In this document: positions 9,860 to 17,893 of the stretch, one piece after another
Layout: each line of letters begins with the position of its first letter
Numbering within the stretch: the stretch's first letter is position 1
Origin: Paludibacteraceae bacterium
Lineage (GTDB): Bacteria; Bacteroidota; Bacteroidia; Bacteroidales; Paludibacteraceae
Assembly: GCA_905235225.1 (NCBI GenBank)
Contig: CAJOKE010000024.1
Location: forward strand, 1 to 51,499
Direction: 5' to 3'
DNA length: 51,499 nt
Notes under the pieces: model-generated
Databases searched by the model: none
The model's input: the letters and a program-made list of their open reading frames with translations, nothing else
Told to the model about the DNA's origin: nothing
Made by a program: the position numbers and the translations under genes

Positions 9860-9979
9860 AGTAGCGGCAGAGTGATTATCGCCACCGGCAGGGTTGTTGA
9901 TAGTTGGCAAGAAAATGCCGGCAAGAAGGATGCGAGTCGGCACGCGCCGGTATCCGGGGGCTGAATGGTACATAAATTC

Positions 9980-10034
9980 TGCAATAATAGTACAATAATA
10001 CTGCAATAATAGTGCAATAATAGTGCAATAATAG
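9980..10034. repeat. 11-bp tandem repeat, 5 units
   Basis: Five consecutive 11-base units of consensus TGCAATAATAG, with one variant unit (TACAATAATAC) and a decayed sixth at 10035. Located between converging transcripts. Outside this array, the terminators and the 19-bp array, I see nothing in 9860-10350. Confidence 0.9.
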
Positions 10035-10067
10035 TGCGATAAGGGGTACTGATTATCAGTAAGTTAC

Positions 10068-10104
10068 AAAGACCATGGATTTGAGGTTCCATGGTCTTTT
10101 TTAG
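10068..10104. terminator. Strong hairpin terminator between convergent units
   Basis: AAAGACCATGGA (10068-10079) and TCCATGGTCTTT (10088-10099) form a perfect 12-pair stem with an 8-base loop. It is followed by TTTTT on the plus strand and, less strongly, by TTTGTAACTT on the minus strand. It may stop transcripts from both sides. Confidence 0.8.
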
Positions 10105-10133
10105 TGTAATATTTGCTGTGTTATTAGTTGTAA

Positions 10134-10360
10134 GACAGGGCTATAGCTTATAAACAAGGCTATAACCTATAAACAAGGCTATAAACTTATAAACAAGACT
10201 AAAACTTATAAATAAGACTAAAACTTATAAACAAGGCTATAGCTTATAAACAAGACTAAAACTTATAAATAAGACTAAAACTTATAAATAAGACTAAAAC
10301 TTATAAACAAGACTATAGCTTATAAACAAGACTATAACTTGGGAACAAGGCTATAATTTG
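10134..10360. repeat. 19-bp tandem array, about 12 units, reaching into a stop codon
   Basis: About twelve units of consensus AACAAGACTAAAACTTATA and variants (AACAAGGCTATAGCTTATA), all 19 bases except one of 20. The last degenerate unit covers the TAG stop and final codons of the M23 peptidase gene on the minus strand (stop at 10351-10353), so the array begins right at the gene's 3' end. Confidence 0.9.
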
Positions 10361-11553
10361 GTTCGCAGGATGTTTACGACGCTGTCAAACTCGGCACGGT
10401 ATTTAGCGGGAACGGGGTCGGCAGGCGGACTCTCGAGTTTGAGCGGGTCGATGGGGGTGCCGTTCTTCCAGACACGGAAATCCAAGTGCGGTCCTGTAGC
10501 GGCACCTGTGGCACCGACATAGCCGATGACCTGTCCCTGCGAGACATGTTTGCCGGGGGCAATATCCTTGGCATACTTGCTCAGATGCAAGTAAGCGGTT
10601 GTATAAGTGGCGTTGTGCTTGATTTTGACCATATTACCCGCCTGCCCCTTGTAGCCTTTTTCCAGCACGACTCCGTCCCCGATAGAGACGACAGGCGTAC
10701 CGGTAGGCGCGGCATAGTCAACGCCGGTATGCGGGCGTACAATCTTATAGACCGGATGTTTGCGGGCATAACTGAAGTGTGACGAAATACGTTTGTAGTT
10801 AAGGGGAGCCTTCAGGAAAGACTTGCGGAGACTCTTACCATCGCCGTCAAAGTACGTATGGAGTTCGCCCGCTTCGAAATAGAACGCTTCCTGCCACTTG
10901 CGTGCATGGTAGAAATTAGCGGCATAGATCTGCCCTATCCCGACGCGGGTGGTGTCCACATAAATCTCATCGAAATAGACGCGCACAGAATCCCCCTTCT
11001 GCAAGCCGAAGAAGTCAATGGTCCACGCATAGATGTCACTGAGTTCGAGAGCCAAATCGGTCGGCAGGTTATTGCCCTTCATGGCATTCCAAAGACTGGA
11101 CTCAATCCCGACGCAGGCAGTCTTCGCTTCATAGCGGAGCGGTTTTTTCTGATGCTCGGCGTGCATGGAGTCGGTAAGGTGGAGGACAGTCGTTTCCCTG
11201 GCGGAAGCGACATAGATCCAATATAGCAAATGCTCCACGCCGGCGGTATCGGTTTGGTGCAAGCCGAAATACTGTTTATCGGGCTTTATGGAGCGTACAT
11301 CAAACTCGGAACGCGGCAAGGTGGCAATCTGCGAAAGCTGTTTGCGATTAGCCCCCAGCCGTGCCAGAATGGCACCGAGTGTCTCGCCCTGTTTGACATA
11401 GCCGGTGTCCACACGGAAAGAGTCGATGGGCAAGCCAAACTCGTAACGCACCGGTTCGGGTGTATCGTCATAGTTCTCCCCTTTGTGGCAGGAAGTCAAG
11501 CATAAAGCATTAATAATAAGGAATAAAGACAAATAGAACGAAGTATATTTCAT
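10351..11553 (-). CDS. M23 family metallopeptidase lipoprotein
   Basis: A 400-residue peptidoglycan endopeptidase of the M23 (LytM/NlpD-like) family. The start at 11553 gives a lipoprotein signal peptide ending LCLTSC, so the Cys is probably lipidated. The metal-site motifs of the catalytic domain are visible near the C-terminus: RPHTGVDYAAPTGTPV, TAYLHLSKYA and GPHLDFRVW (the H-x-D type histidines). The N-terminal half probably carries an OapA/LysM-like region (TLGAILARLGANRKQ). It would cut cross-linking peptides in the periplasm. It is the last gene of a minus-strand run after the glycosyltransferase, with a 69-base gap that holds a small hairpin (11592-11621). Its stop codon lies inside a 19-bp tandem array. 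Confidence 0.9.
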   Translation of the reverse strand: MKYTSFYLSLFLIINALCLTSCHKGENYDDTPEPVRYEFGLPIDSFRVDTGYVKQGETLGAILARLGANRKQLSQIATLPRSEFDVRSIKPDKQYFGLHQTDTAGVEHLLYWIYVASARETTVLHLTDSMHAEHQKKPLRYEAKTACVGIESSLWNAMKGNNLPTDLALELSDIYAWTIDFFGLQKGDSVRVYFDEIYVDTTRVGIGQIYAANFYHARKWQEAFYFEAGELHTYFDGDGKSLRKSFLKAPLNYKRISSHFSYARKHPVYKIVRPHTGVDYAAPTGTPVVSIGDGVVLEKGYKGQAGNMVKIKHNATYTTAYLHLSKYAKDIAPGKHVSQGQVIGYVGATGAATGPHLDFRVWKNGTPIDPLKLESPPADPVPAKYRAEFDSVVNILRTKL

Positions 11554-11622
11554 ATTCGATGTATTAAGTCGGGGTAAGACAATAAGGTGACTCCGTACTT
11601 GCAAAGGAAGGGAAGTACGGAA

Positions 11623-12363
11623 TCAGGATTTCTTTTGCGGATACTTGCGTGTCCAAGAAGATATTTTGAGGCGTATAACGCCGAGCAGTGCCTCGGAGAA
11701 TATTCCGCCGGACATTTTGCTGGTACCCAAGACGCGGTTGATAAAGATAATCGGCACTTCGACAATCTTGAAACCGCATTTGTAGGTGGTGAACTTCATT
11801 TCGATCTGGAAGGCATATCCTTTGAAGCGTATTTTGTCGAGTTCAATCGTCTCGAGTACTTCGCGGCGATAGCATTTGAATCCGGCAGTCGTGTCATGGA
11901 TGTCCATGCCAAGGACGAACCTGACATACTTGGACGCGAAATAGGACATGAGAACCCGCCCCATGGGCCAGTTGACGACATTGACGCCGCTGACATAGCG
12001 GCTTCCGATAGCGACATCGGCACCCTGATTGGCACAAGCGTCATAGAGTTTGAGCAGGTCCTGCGGGTTGTGCGAGAAGTCGGCATCCATCTCAAAGACA
12101 TAGTCATACTTATGCTCGATAGCCCATTTGAAGCCGCATATATATGCTGTTCCGAGTCCCTGTTTTCCTGCCCTCTCGACAAGGAAGAGTTTGTCTTTGA
12201 ACTCCTTCTGCTGCAAGCCTTTGACAATACCGGCAGTCCCGTCAGGGGAGCCGTCATCAATGATAAGGATATGAAACTCAAGAGGAAGTTGCATCACGGC
12301 GCGAATAATCGCCTCGATGTTCTCTTTTTCATTGTAGGTCGGGATAATAACGAGCCTTTCCAT
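11623..12363 (-). CDS. Glycosyltransferase family 2, polyprenol-phosphate mannosyltransferase-like
   Basis: A 246-residue GT2 enzyme of the DPM1-like group that transfers a sugar from a nucleotide donor to polyprenyl phosphate on the inner membrane face. The start at 12363 places MERLVIIPTYNE at the N-terminus; the upstream extension is shadow of the next gene. Visible motifs are VIIPTYNEKENI, LIIDDGSPDGT (nucleotide binding), and FEMDADFSHNP (the DxD-type metal site). The C-terminal IIFINRVLGTSKMSGG matches the family's RxxGxSKMs region. No C-terminal membrane helices are present, as in single-domain DPM1 proteins. It follows the YycJ-like gene with a 4-base gap, so they are co-transcribed. 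Confidence 0.9.
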   Translation of the reverse strand: MERLVIIPTYNEKENIEAIIRAVMQLPLEFHILIIDDGSPDGTAGIVKGLQQKEFKDKLFLVERAGKQGLGTAYICGFKWAIEHKYDYVFEMDADFSHNPQDLLKLYDACANQGADVAIGSRYVSGVNVVNWPMGRVLMSYFASKYVRFVLGMDIHDTTAGFKCYRREVLETIELDKIRFKGYAFQIEMKFTTYKCGFKIVEVPIIFINRVLGTSKMSGGIFSEALLGVIRLKISSWTRKYPQKKS

Positions 12364-12367
12364 AGTC

Positions 12368-13198
12368 TTATTCTTTGATGCACCGGTCGGTAAGTTCATA
12401 GACAGGACTTGCCTCGGTGCGGTTAAGTGCTTTGATGAACACATCTTCCCCGATGACCGCTCCGGCGTCTTCCAAGGCATCCCTGACAGTAGAATAAGCG
12501 ACCAAGGGGTCATTATTTTCAAGGCTGAGATGGCAGAGGAACACATTTCTCAATCCCTCGTGGTAATTGTCATGCAGGAGTTTGGCGCATGTGGAATTGC
12601 TCTGATGTCCTTTCGGCGAAAGAATACGCTCCTTGAGGTATGTGGGATAGAGGCCATTGAGCAGGAGTTGCTCGTCATGGTTAGCCTCGATAACGATATG
12701 GTTGGATGTGCGGATACACTCCGCCATGGTCTCACTGGGCGAACCGCAGTCGGTAGCAATCATAAACCGCTGCCCCAAATAATCAATCACATATCCGACG
12801 CATTCGGTGGAATCGTGGGTTACACTAAAGGTATTGATTGTCATGCCGTTAAGATCCCACTCGGTCTCTTTCTCAAAGAAACGGCGTGAGGTCTTGAGTT
12901 TTTCCTTAACGCCATAGTTTTTGTCAATCCCGCTGTGAATGAGTTTGGTGGCATAAATCGGGAGATGCACCTTTTCGCCCAAGGTTCCGACAGCACGGAT
13001 GTGGTCGGCATGGTCATGGGTAATGAGAACCGCCATGATGTTGCGGAAGTCGAGGTCCATCTCGCGCAGATGTTTCTGAATGGTACGCGCAGAAATACCG
13101 GCATCGATAAGGATACCGGAATATTTAGTGCCAAGGAAGTAGCAATTGCCACTACTGCCACTCGCGAAACTGCGAAATATAAGATTTGTTTCCGCCAT
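12368..13198 (-). CDS. MBL-fold metallo-hydrolase, YycJ/WalJ-like
   Basis: A 276-residue metallo-beta-lactamase-fold protein of the YycJ/WalJ family, nuclease-like hydrolases linked in other bacteria to cell wall and DNA repair phenotypes. The start at 13198 (MAETNLIFRSFASGSSGN) has the family's conserved FASGSSGN opening; the codons upstream fall in the promoter. The metal site ITHDHADH (H-x-H-x-D-H) is at about residue 60, with later ligands in SVTHDS and ATDCGSP. It is the first gene of an operon with the glycosyltransferase and M23 peptidase, driven by a promoter at 13237-13268. Confidence 0.9.
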   Translation of the reverse strand: MAETNLIFRSFASGSSGNCYFLGTKYSGILIDAGISARTIQKHLREMDLDFRNIMAVLITHDHADHIRAVGTLGEKVHLPIYATKLIHSGIDKNYGVKEKLKTSRRFFEKETEWDLNGMTINTFSVTHDSTECVGYVIDYLGQRFMIATDCGSPSETMAECIRTSNHIVIEANHDEQLLLNGLYPTYLKERILSPKGHQSNSTCAKLLHDNYHEGLRNVFLCHLSLENNDPLVAYSTVRDALEDAGAVIGEDVFIKALNRTEASPVYELTDRCIKE

Positions 13199-13236
13199 TT
13201 TTGGTTTCGGGTCTTCTTTGAAGCCCTTCCAACCTG

Positions 13237-13268
13237 CAAAAGTAGTAGTTTTTTTTGAATTATGCAAA
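13237..13268 (-). promoter_or_regulatory. Promoter of the MBL-GT2-M23 operon
   Basis: Minus strand TTTG (13265-13268), 20 bases, TACTTTTG (13237-13244), ending about 39 bases before the ATG at 13198. It is back to back with the promoter at 13293-13324. Confidence 0.85.
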
Positions 13269-13292
13269 TTTATTCGTATATTTTCACAAATA

Positions 13293-13324
13293 TTTGCAGT
13301 TATAAAAGTTTTTTTGTACCTTTG
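13293..13324 (+). promoter_or_regulatory. Promoter of the pepP-argS operon
   Basis: TTTG (13293-13296), 20 bases, TACCTTTG (13317-13324), 21 bases before the ATG at 13346. The two divergent -33 elements are only 24 bases apart. Confidence 0.9.
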
Positions 13325-13345
13325 CGCCCAAAATATGACAAAAAT

Positions 13346-15148
13346 ATGGCAATAAGAGAACGATTATCGGCATTGCGCGCTCTGATGAAGGACAACGGTC
13401 TTAGCGCGTACATTGTCCCCGGGACAGACCCGCACGCATCGGAATATATGGCTCCGCACTGGATGGAGATGAGTTGGATAACGGGCTTTCTCGGCGAGAC
13501 AGGAACGGCGGTCATAACGGCGGACAGGGCGTTGTTGTGGACGGACAGCCGCTATTACCTGCAGGCAGAAGCGGAGCTGAAGGGAACGACCGTTGAGTTG
13601 ATGCGTGAGTCGGACATTGACTGCCCGACCATATCGGAATGGTTAAAGTCAAGTTATGAAGAGGGTGTGGTAGGTGTTAATCCTGAGATGTACTCCGTCA
13701 ACGGTTTTAACAAACTGCGGGACGAACTGGCAGACGGCGGATTAGGTGTCAAATCCATAGATTTGATTCGTCCGATATGGACGGAGAACCGCCCGGAGAT
13801 ACCGATGACCGCCCTTTATGAATATGAGGACAGGTATGCCGGCGAGAGTGTGGCAAGCAAGTTATCGCGTGTTCGTGCCGCATTAGCGGAGAGACGCTGC
13901 GATGCGGCGGTAGTAGCGGAACTGGACGAAATAGGATGGCTGCTCAATATCCGCGGCCGCGATGTGGATTACACCCCTTGTGTGATTGCATACGCGGTGG
14001 TTGAAAAAGAGGCATGCACCTTATTTATAAACGAGCAGAAAGTGGATGCCGTGAATGCCGCGAAATTGGCAGCGAAAGGCGTTACGCTACGCGGTTATGA
14101 GGAAGTGTTCCCCTATTTGAACAATCTGCATGCCACCGGCGTGCTGTTTGACGGGAACCGCGTCAATGAGGCTTTGTATGAAGCCATCAATCCCGCCATC
14201 AGCCGCAAGGTGAATGTTTCGCCGAGTCCGCTGCAAGTTATGATGTCCGTCAAGAATGAAGCAGAGTTAGACGGCGAACGCGAGGCGATGAAAGTGGATG
14301 CAGTGGCACTGACCCGTTTCTTCAAATGGCTGGAAGAAGAGGCACTCCAGACCCCGCAAACGGAGATTACGCTTGCGGACAAGCTGCATGAGTTCCGCGC
14401 GATGGGTAAGAACTTCACGGATGAGAGTTTCGGCACTATTGCCGGGTGGAACGCCAACGGAGCCATTGTTCATTACCATGCCGAACCCGGGCAATGCGCA
14501 AAGATTGAAGGAAACGGTGTACTGCTATTGGACTCCGGCGGACAATATTTAGACGGCACCACCGACATCACCCGCACGGTATGGGTCGGGGATGAGAACG
14601 CTATACCCGAACAGTTGAAGCATGACTTCACCTTAGTACTGAAGGGGCATATCGCCCTTGCCAAAGCCCGTTTCCCGAAAGGGACCCGCGGAAACCAACT
14701 GGATGTATTAGCGCACCAATACATGTGGCAGGAAGGAATCACCTACGGTCACGGAACAGGTCACGGCGTAGGACACTTCATGGGCTGCCACGAAGGCCCC
14801 GCCAATATCCGTACAGACAATAACACCAACCCCATCCGGGAAGGCAATGTATTCTCCGATGAACCCGGAATATACCGCGCCGGCGAATACGGCATACGGA
14901 CGGAAAACCTTGTGGTAACCGTTCCCGCCGAGGCAGGTCCCCACTCCACCGGCGAGACCTACTATGAGTTTGAGACAATCACACTCTGTTTCTATGACAA
15001 GCGGCTGATGGACATGTCCATGCTGACCGCTGAGGAAGTGGCATGGATCAACGCATATCACGACAAAGTATATAAAGAAACCGCTCCACGAATGAACGAA
15101 AACGAACGTGCCTATCTGGCAGACAAATGCAAACCGATTGAATTATGA
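13346..15148 (+). CDS. Aminopeptidase P (Xaa-Pro aminopeptidase), M24B family
   Basis: A 600-residue cytoplasmic peptidase that removes N-terminal residues before proline. Its length and three-part build (two creatinase-like N-terminal domains, then the pita-bread catalytic domain) match the long APP/XPNPEP1 form. The dinuclear metal ligands are visible: Asp in LLDSGGQYLDGTTDITRTVW (both Asp), His in GHGTGHGVGHFMGCHE, Glu in FSDEPGIY, and Glu in YGIRTENLV. The ATG at 13346 was chosen because the promoter -7 element lies just upstream and the conserved MAIRERLSALRALM begins there. The stop overlaps the argS start (ATGA), which indicates translational coupling. Confidence 0.95.
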   Translation: MAIRERLSALRALMKDNGLSAYIVPGTDPHASEYMAPHWMEMSWITGFLGETGTAVITADRALLWTDSRYYLQAEAELKGTTVELMRESDIDCPTISEWLKSSYEEGVVGVNPEMYSVNGFNKLRDELADGGLGVKSIDLIRPIWTENRPEIPMTALYEYEDRYAGESVASKLSRVRAALAERRCDAAVVAELDEIGWLLNIRGRDVDYTPCVIAYAVVEKEACTLFINEQKVDAVNAAKLAAKGVTLRGYEEVFPYLNNLHATGVLFDGNRVNEALYEAINPAISRKVNVSPSPLQVMMSVKNEAELDGEREAMKVDAVALTRFFKWLEEEALQTPQTEITLADKLHEFRAMGKNFTDESFGTIAGWNANGAIVHYHAEPGQCAKIEGNGVLLLDSGGQYLDGTTDITRTVWVGDENAIPEQLKHDFTLVLKGHIALAKARFPKGTRGNQLDVLAHQYMWQEGITYGHGTGHGVGHFMGCHEGPANIRTDNNTNPIREGNVFSDEPGIYRAGEYGIRTENLVVTVPAEAGPHSTGETYYEFETITLCFYDKRLMDMSMLTAEEVAWINAYHDKVYKETAPRMNENERAYLADKCKPIEL

Positions 15149-16923
15149 CACTGGAAACTATCCTGACGCAGCAGGTTCAAACTGCAGTAAAAGAACTATA
15201 TGGATTGGAATGTACCGACAAAATGGTGCAATTACAGAAGACCCGTCCCGAATTTGAGGGACAGATTACGCTGGTTGTCTTCCCGTTTGTTAAAGCTGCC
15301 CGCAAGGCACCGGCAGACGTTGCCAATGAAATCGGAGCGAAACTGGTTGGCGACATTGTAGCCAAATACAATGCGGTGCAAGGTTTTCTGAACCTGAGCA
15401 TAGCAGACTCGTTCTGGACAAAGCAACTGGAAACTATCGCCGCAGCGGAGAACTATGGGCAGCTGCCCGACCGGAATCAGCTGATGATGGTGGAATACTC
15501 ATCGCCGAACACCAACAAGCCGTTGCACCTCGGACATGTACGGAACAACCTGTTAGGCTGGTCCATAGCGAAGATTCAAGAGGCGAACGGATGGAAAGTG
15601 GTGAAGACAAATATCGTGAACGACCGCGGTATCCATATCTGCAAATCGATGTTAGCGTGGCTCAAATACGGTAACGGCGAGACCCCCGAATCATCCGGCA
15701 AGAAAGGTGACCACCTGATTGGCGACTACTATGTGCGCTTTGACAAAGAATACCGCAAACAGATAGCCGAACTGACAGCAACCGGCATGGACGAAGAGAC
15801 CGCCAAGAAAGAAGCACCGCTGATGAAAGAGGCTCAGGCTATGCTGCTCAAATGGGAACAAGGGGATAAGGAGGTGCGTGACCTTTGGGCAAAAATGAAC
15901 AGTTGGGTATATGCCGGATTTGATGAGACCTACCGCCAAATGGGTGTCGGATTCGACAAGATTTACTATGAGTCCAACACTTATCTGGAAGGCAAATCCG
16001 AAGTAGAAAAAGGTCTGGCAGCGGGACAATTCTACCGGCGCGAGGACGGTTCCGTATGGGCGGACCTCACCAAAGACGGCTTGGATGAGAAGCTGCTGCT
16101 ACGCTCGGACGGCACATCCGTATATATGACACAGGACATCGGCACCGCCAAACTGCGCTATCAGGATTATCCGATTGACAAAATGGTATATGTTGTCGGA
16201 AATGAGCAGGAATACCACTTCAAAGTGCTGTCCATATTGCTTGACAGGCTTGGTTTCCCGTTCGGCAAAGAGCTGGTACATTTCTCCTACGGCATGGTAG
16301 AACTGCCGAACGGAAAGATGAAAAGCCGCGAAGGAACAGTAGTTGACGCCGATGATTTGATGGAGCAGATGATAGCCGACGCCCGCGAAATCAGCAAGGA
16401 CAAAGTCAACACCCTGCCCGACATTACCAAAGAGGAAGCCGATGAGATTGCCCGCAAAGTGGGACTCGGCGCACTCAAATACTTTATATTGAAAGTTGAT
16501 CCGCGCAAGAACATGCTGTTCAATCCGGAAGAGTCCATAGACTTCAACGGCAACACAGGACCGTTTATCCAATATACGTATGCCCGCATCCAATCCGTAC
16601 TCCGCAAGGCAGCCGGTTCTGAACCGGAGCAAAGCCGCCCGATTGGCGGGTCACTCAACCCCAAAGAACTGGCACTTATCCAACGTTTGGCGGATTTTCC
16701 GGCAGTAGTACGACAAGCGGGGGATGATTTTTCACCTGCAGTGATTTGCAACTACGCTTACGCCCTCGCATGTGATTTCAACTCGTTCTATCACGATTAC
16801 TCCATACTGAACGAGGCGGACACCGACAAGCGGAACCTGAGATTAGTGCTGTCCCGCTGCGTTGCTAAAGTGATTCAAAAAGCAATGGATATGCTCGGAA
16901 TCGAAGTGCCGGAAAGAATGTAG
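15145..16923 (+). CDS. argS: Arginyl-tRNA synthetase
   Basis: A 592-residue class I synthetase that charges tRNA-Arg. It has the class I HIGH signature as HLGH at residues 128-131 within NKPLHLGHVRNN, and a KMSKS-like loop KMKSREGTVVD near residue 391. An N-terminal Add-1 domain and a C-terminal DALR anticodon-binding domain (QYTYARIQSVLRKA onward) are in the usual order, and the length is normal. It overlaps the preceding aminopeptidase gene by four bases and is followed after 24 bases by a secreted propeller protein. Confidence 0.97.
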   Translation: MTLETILTQQVQTAVKELYGLECTDKMVQLQKTRPEFEGQITLVVFPFVKAARKAPADVANEIGAKLVGDIVAKYNAVQGFLNLSIADSFWTKQLETIAAAENYGQLPDRNQLMMVEYSSPNTNKPLHLGHVRNNLLGWSIAKIQEANGWKVVKTNIVNDRGIHICKSMLAWLKYGNGETPESSGKKGDHLIGDYYVRFDKEYRKQIAELTATGMDEETAKKEAPLMKEAQAMLLKWEQGDKEVRDLWAKMNSWVYAGFDETYRQMGVGFDKIYYESNTYLEGKSEVEKGLAAGQFYRREDGSVWADLTKDGLDEKLLLRSDGTSVYMTQDIGTAKLRYQDYPIDKMVYVVGNEQEYHFKVLSILLDRLGFPFGKELVHFSYGMVELPNGKMKSREGTVVDADDLMEQMIADAREISKDKVNTLPDITKEEADEIARKVGLGALKYFILKVDPRKNMLFNPEESIDFNGNTGPFIQYTYARIQSVLRKAAGSEPEQSRPIGGSLNPKELALIQRLADFPAVVRQAGDDFSPAVICNYAYALACDFNSFYHDYSILNEADTDKRNLRLVLSRCVAKVIQKAMDMLGIEVPERM

Positions 16924-16947
16924 AACAATTAAAGAAAACTAAGTATT

Positions 16948-17865
16948 ATGAAGAACGCTATTTACATCGCACACATTGTATGTGTCGTTTTGCTGCTGTT
17001 AAGCGGCATGCCATGTCATGGTCAGTTAAGAACCGACTCCGTCCGCGAGATTGCGGCTTCAGGCGTGCAACCGGTATTATCACAATCCGGCGATTTTGTA
17101 TTGGTCCGTGACGCAGGCGAACCGGGGTTGGCAAGAATAGATTTGCAAACCGGCAAACAGCAACAGGTTGTTCAGGACACGAATATAGACGGTGATGTCG
17201 TTCTATCGGACGGAGGCAGCATGGTGGCATACAGAACCATCCGTTATGAAGACCACCTGCGCTATGCCACCATTAAAGCCACCAATATCCGCACCGGAAG
17301 CACAAAGGAATTGGATGTCCCGTCCCGCGAAAAATACGCTTTCCGCTTTGCAGGCGGCAAGATGAAAATCGCCAAGCGCAATACGATTCGTACCCAACGG
17401 CTGCTGACCGATATCCGCCCCGTTGCACACGAATATGTATTAGCCGCAGAGGAAGAAGACCTTGTGCTGTATGACGGCAAAATAAGGAAAGTTCTTAACC
17501 CTAACGGCAAAAACACCTACCTGTGGGAACGGCTGTCACCGGATGAGCAACACATTGTCTATGTTGCCATCAACGATGCGTGCCACACCTATGTCTGCGA
17601 TACGGACGGCAGCAATGTGGTGGATCTGGGTCACTATATCGGCGCGCCATGCTGGCTCGGCAATGACTGGATTATCGGACAGCAGGACGAAGATGACGGT
17701 CACCGAATGACATCCAGCCGATTGGTAGCCATACACCCTGACGGTACAGGCTTTCAGATTCTGCCCACTCCCGGTCTGACCATGCCGATTAATCCAAGCG
17801 GTTCCATAGACGGTAAAGTTGCCTTTGAAAACGAAGGCAAGATTTACGTGATGGAAGTGCGCTAA
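16948..17865 (+). CDS. Secreted TolB-like beta-propeller protein
   Basis: A 305-residue protein with an N-terminal signal sequence (IVCVVLLLLSGMPCHGQ). The mature part is made of short beta-rich repeats with PD40/TolB-like phrases such as LSPDEQHIVYVAIND and TYVCDTDGSNVVDLG, which suggests a small propeller. No catalytic motif is seen. It lies 24 bases after argS and 28 bases before the amidase fusion, so it belongs to the same transcript. It may act with the fusion protein in the cell envelope (inference). Confidence 0.65.
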   Translation: MKNAIYIAHIVCVVLLLLSGMPCHGQLRTDSVREIAASGVQPVLSQSGDFVLVRDAGEPGLARIDLQTGKQQQVVQDTNIDGDVVLSDGGSMVAYRTIRYEDHLRYATIKATNIRTGSTKELDVPSREKYAFRFAGGKMKIAKRNTIRTQRLLTDIRPVAHEYVLAAEEEDLVLYDGKIRKVLNPNGKNTYLWERLSPDEQHIVYVAINDACHTYVCDTDGSNVVDLGHYIGAPCWLGNDWIIGQQDEDDGHRMTSSRLVAIHPDGTGFQILPTPGLTMPINPSGSIDGKVAFENEGKIYVMEVR

Positions 17866-17893
17866 CCAATTATCAACTCTTAATAAAAACACT

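Noticed and set aside
10134..10360. CRISPR array or iteron-type replication origin
   Set aside because: 19-base units abut without spacers, and no replication initiator gene is near.
11623..12546. Longer start for the GT2 gene at 12546
   Set aside because: The extra 61 codons overlap the preceding gene in another frame and lack GT2 similarity; MERLVIIPTYNE at 12363 is the real start.
12368..13267. Longer start for the YycJ-like gene at 13267
   Set aside because: The extra 23 codons run through the promoter -7 element; the family's conserved start is at 13198.
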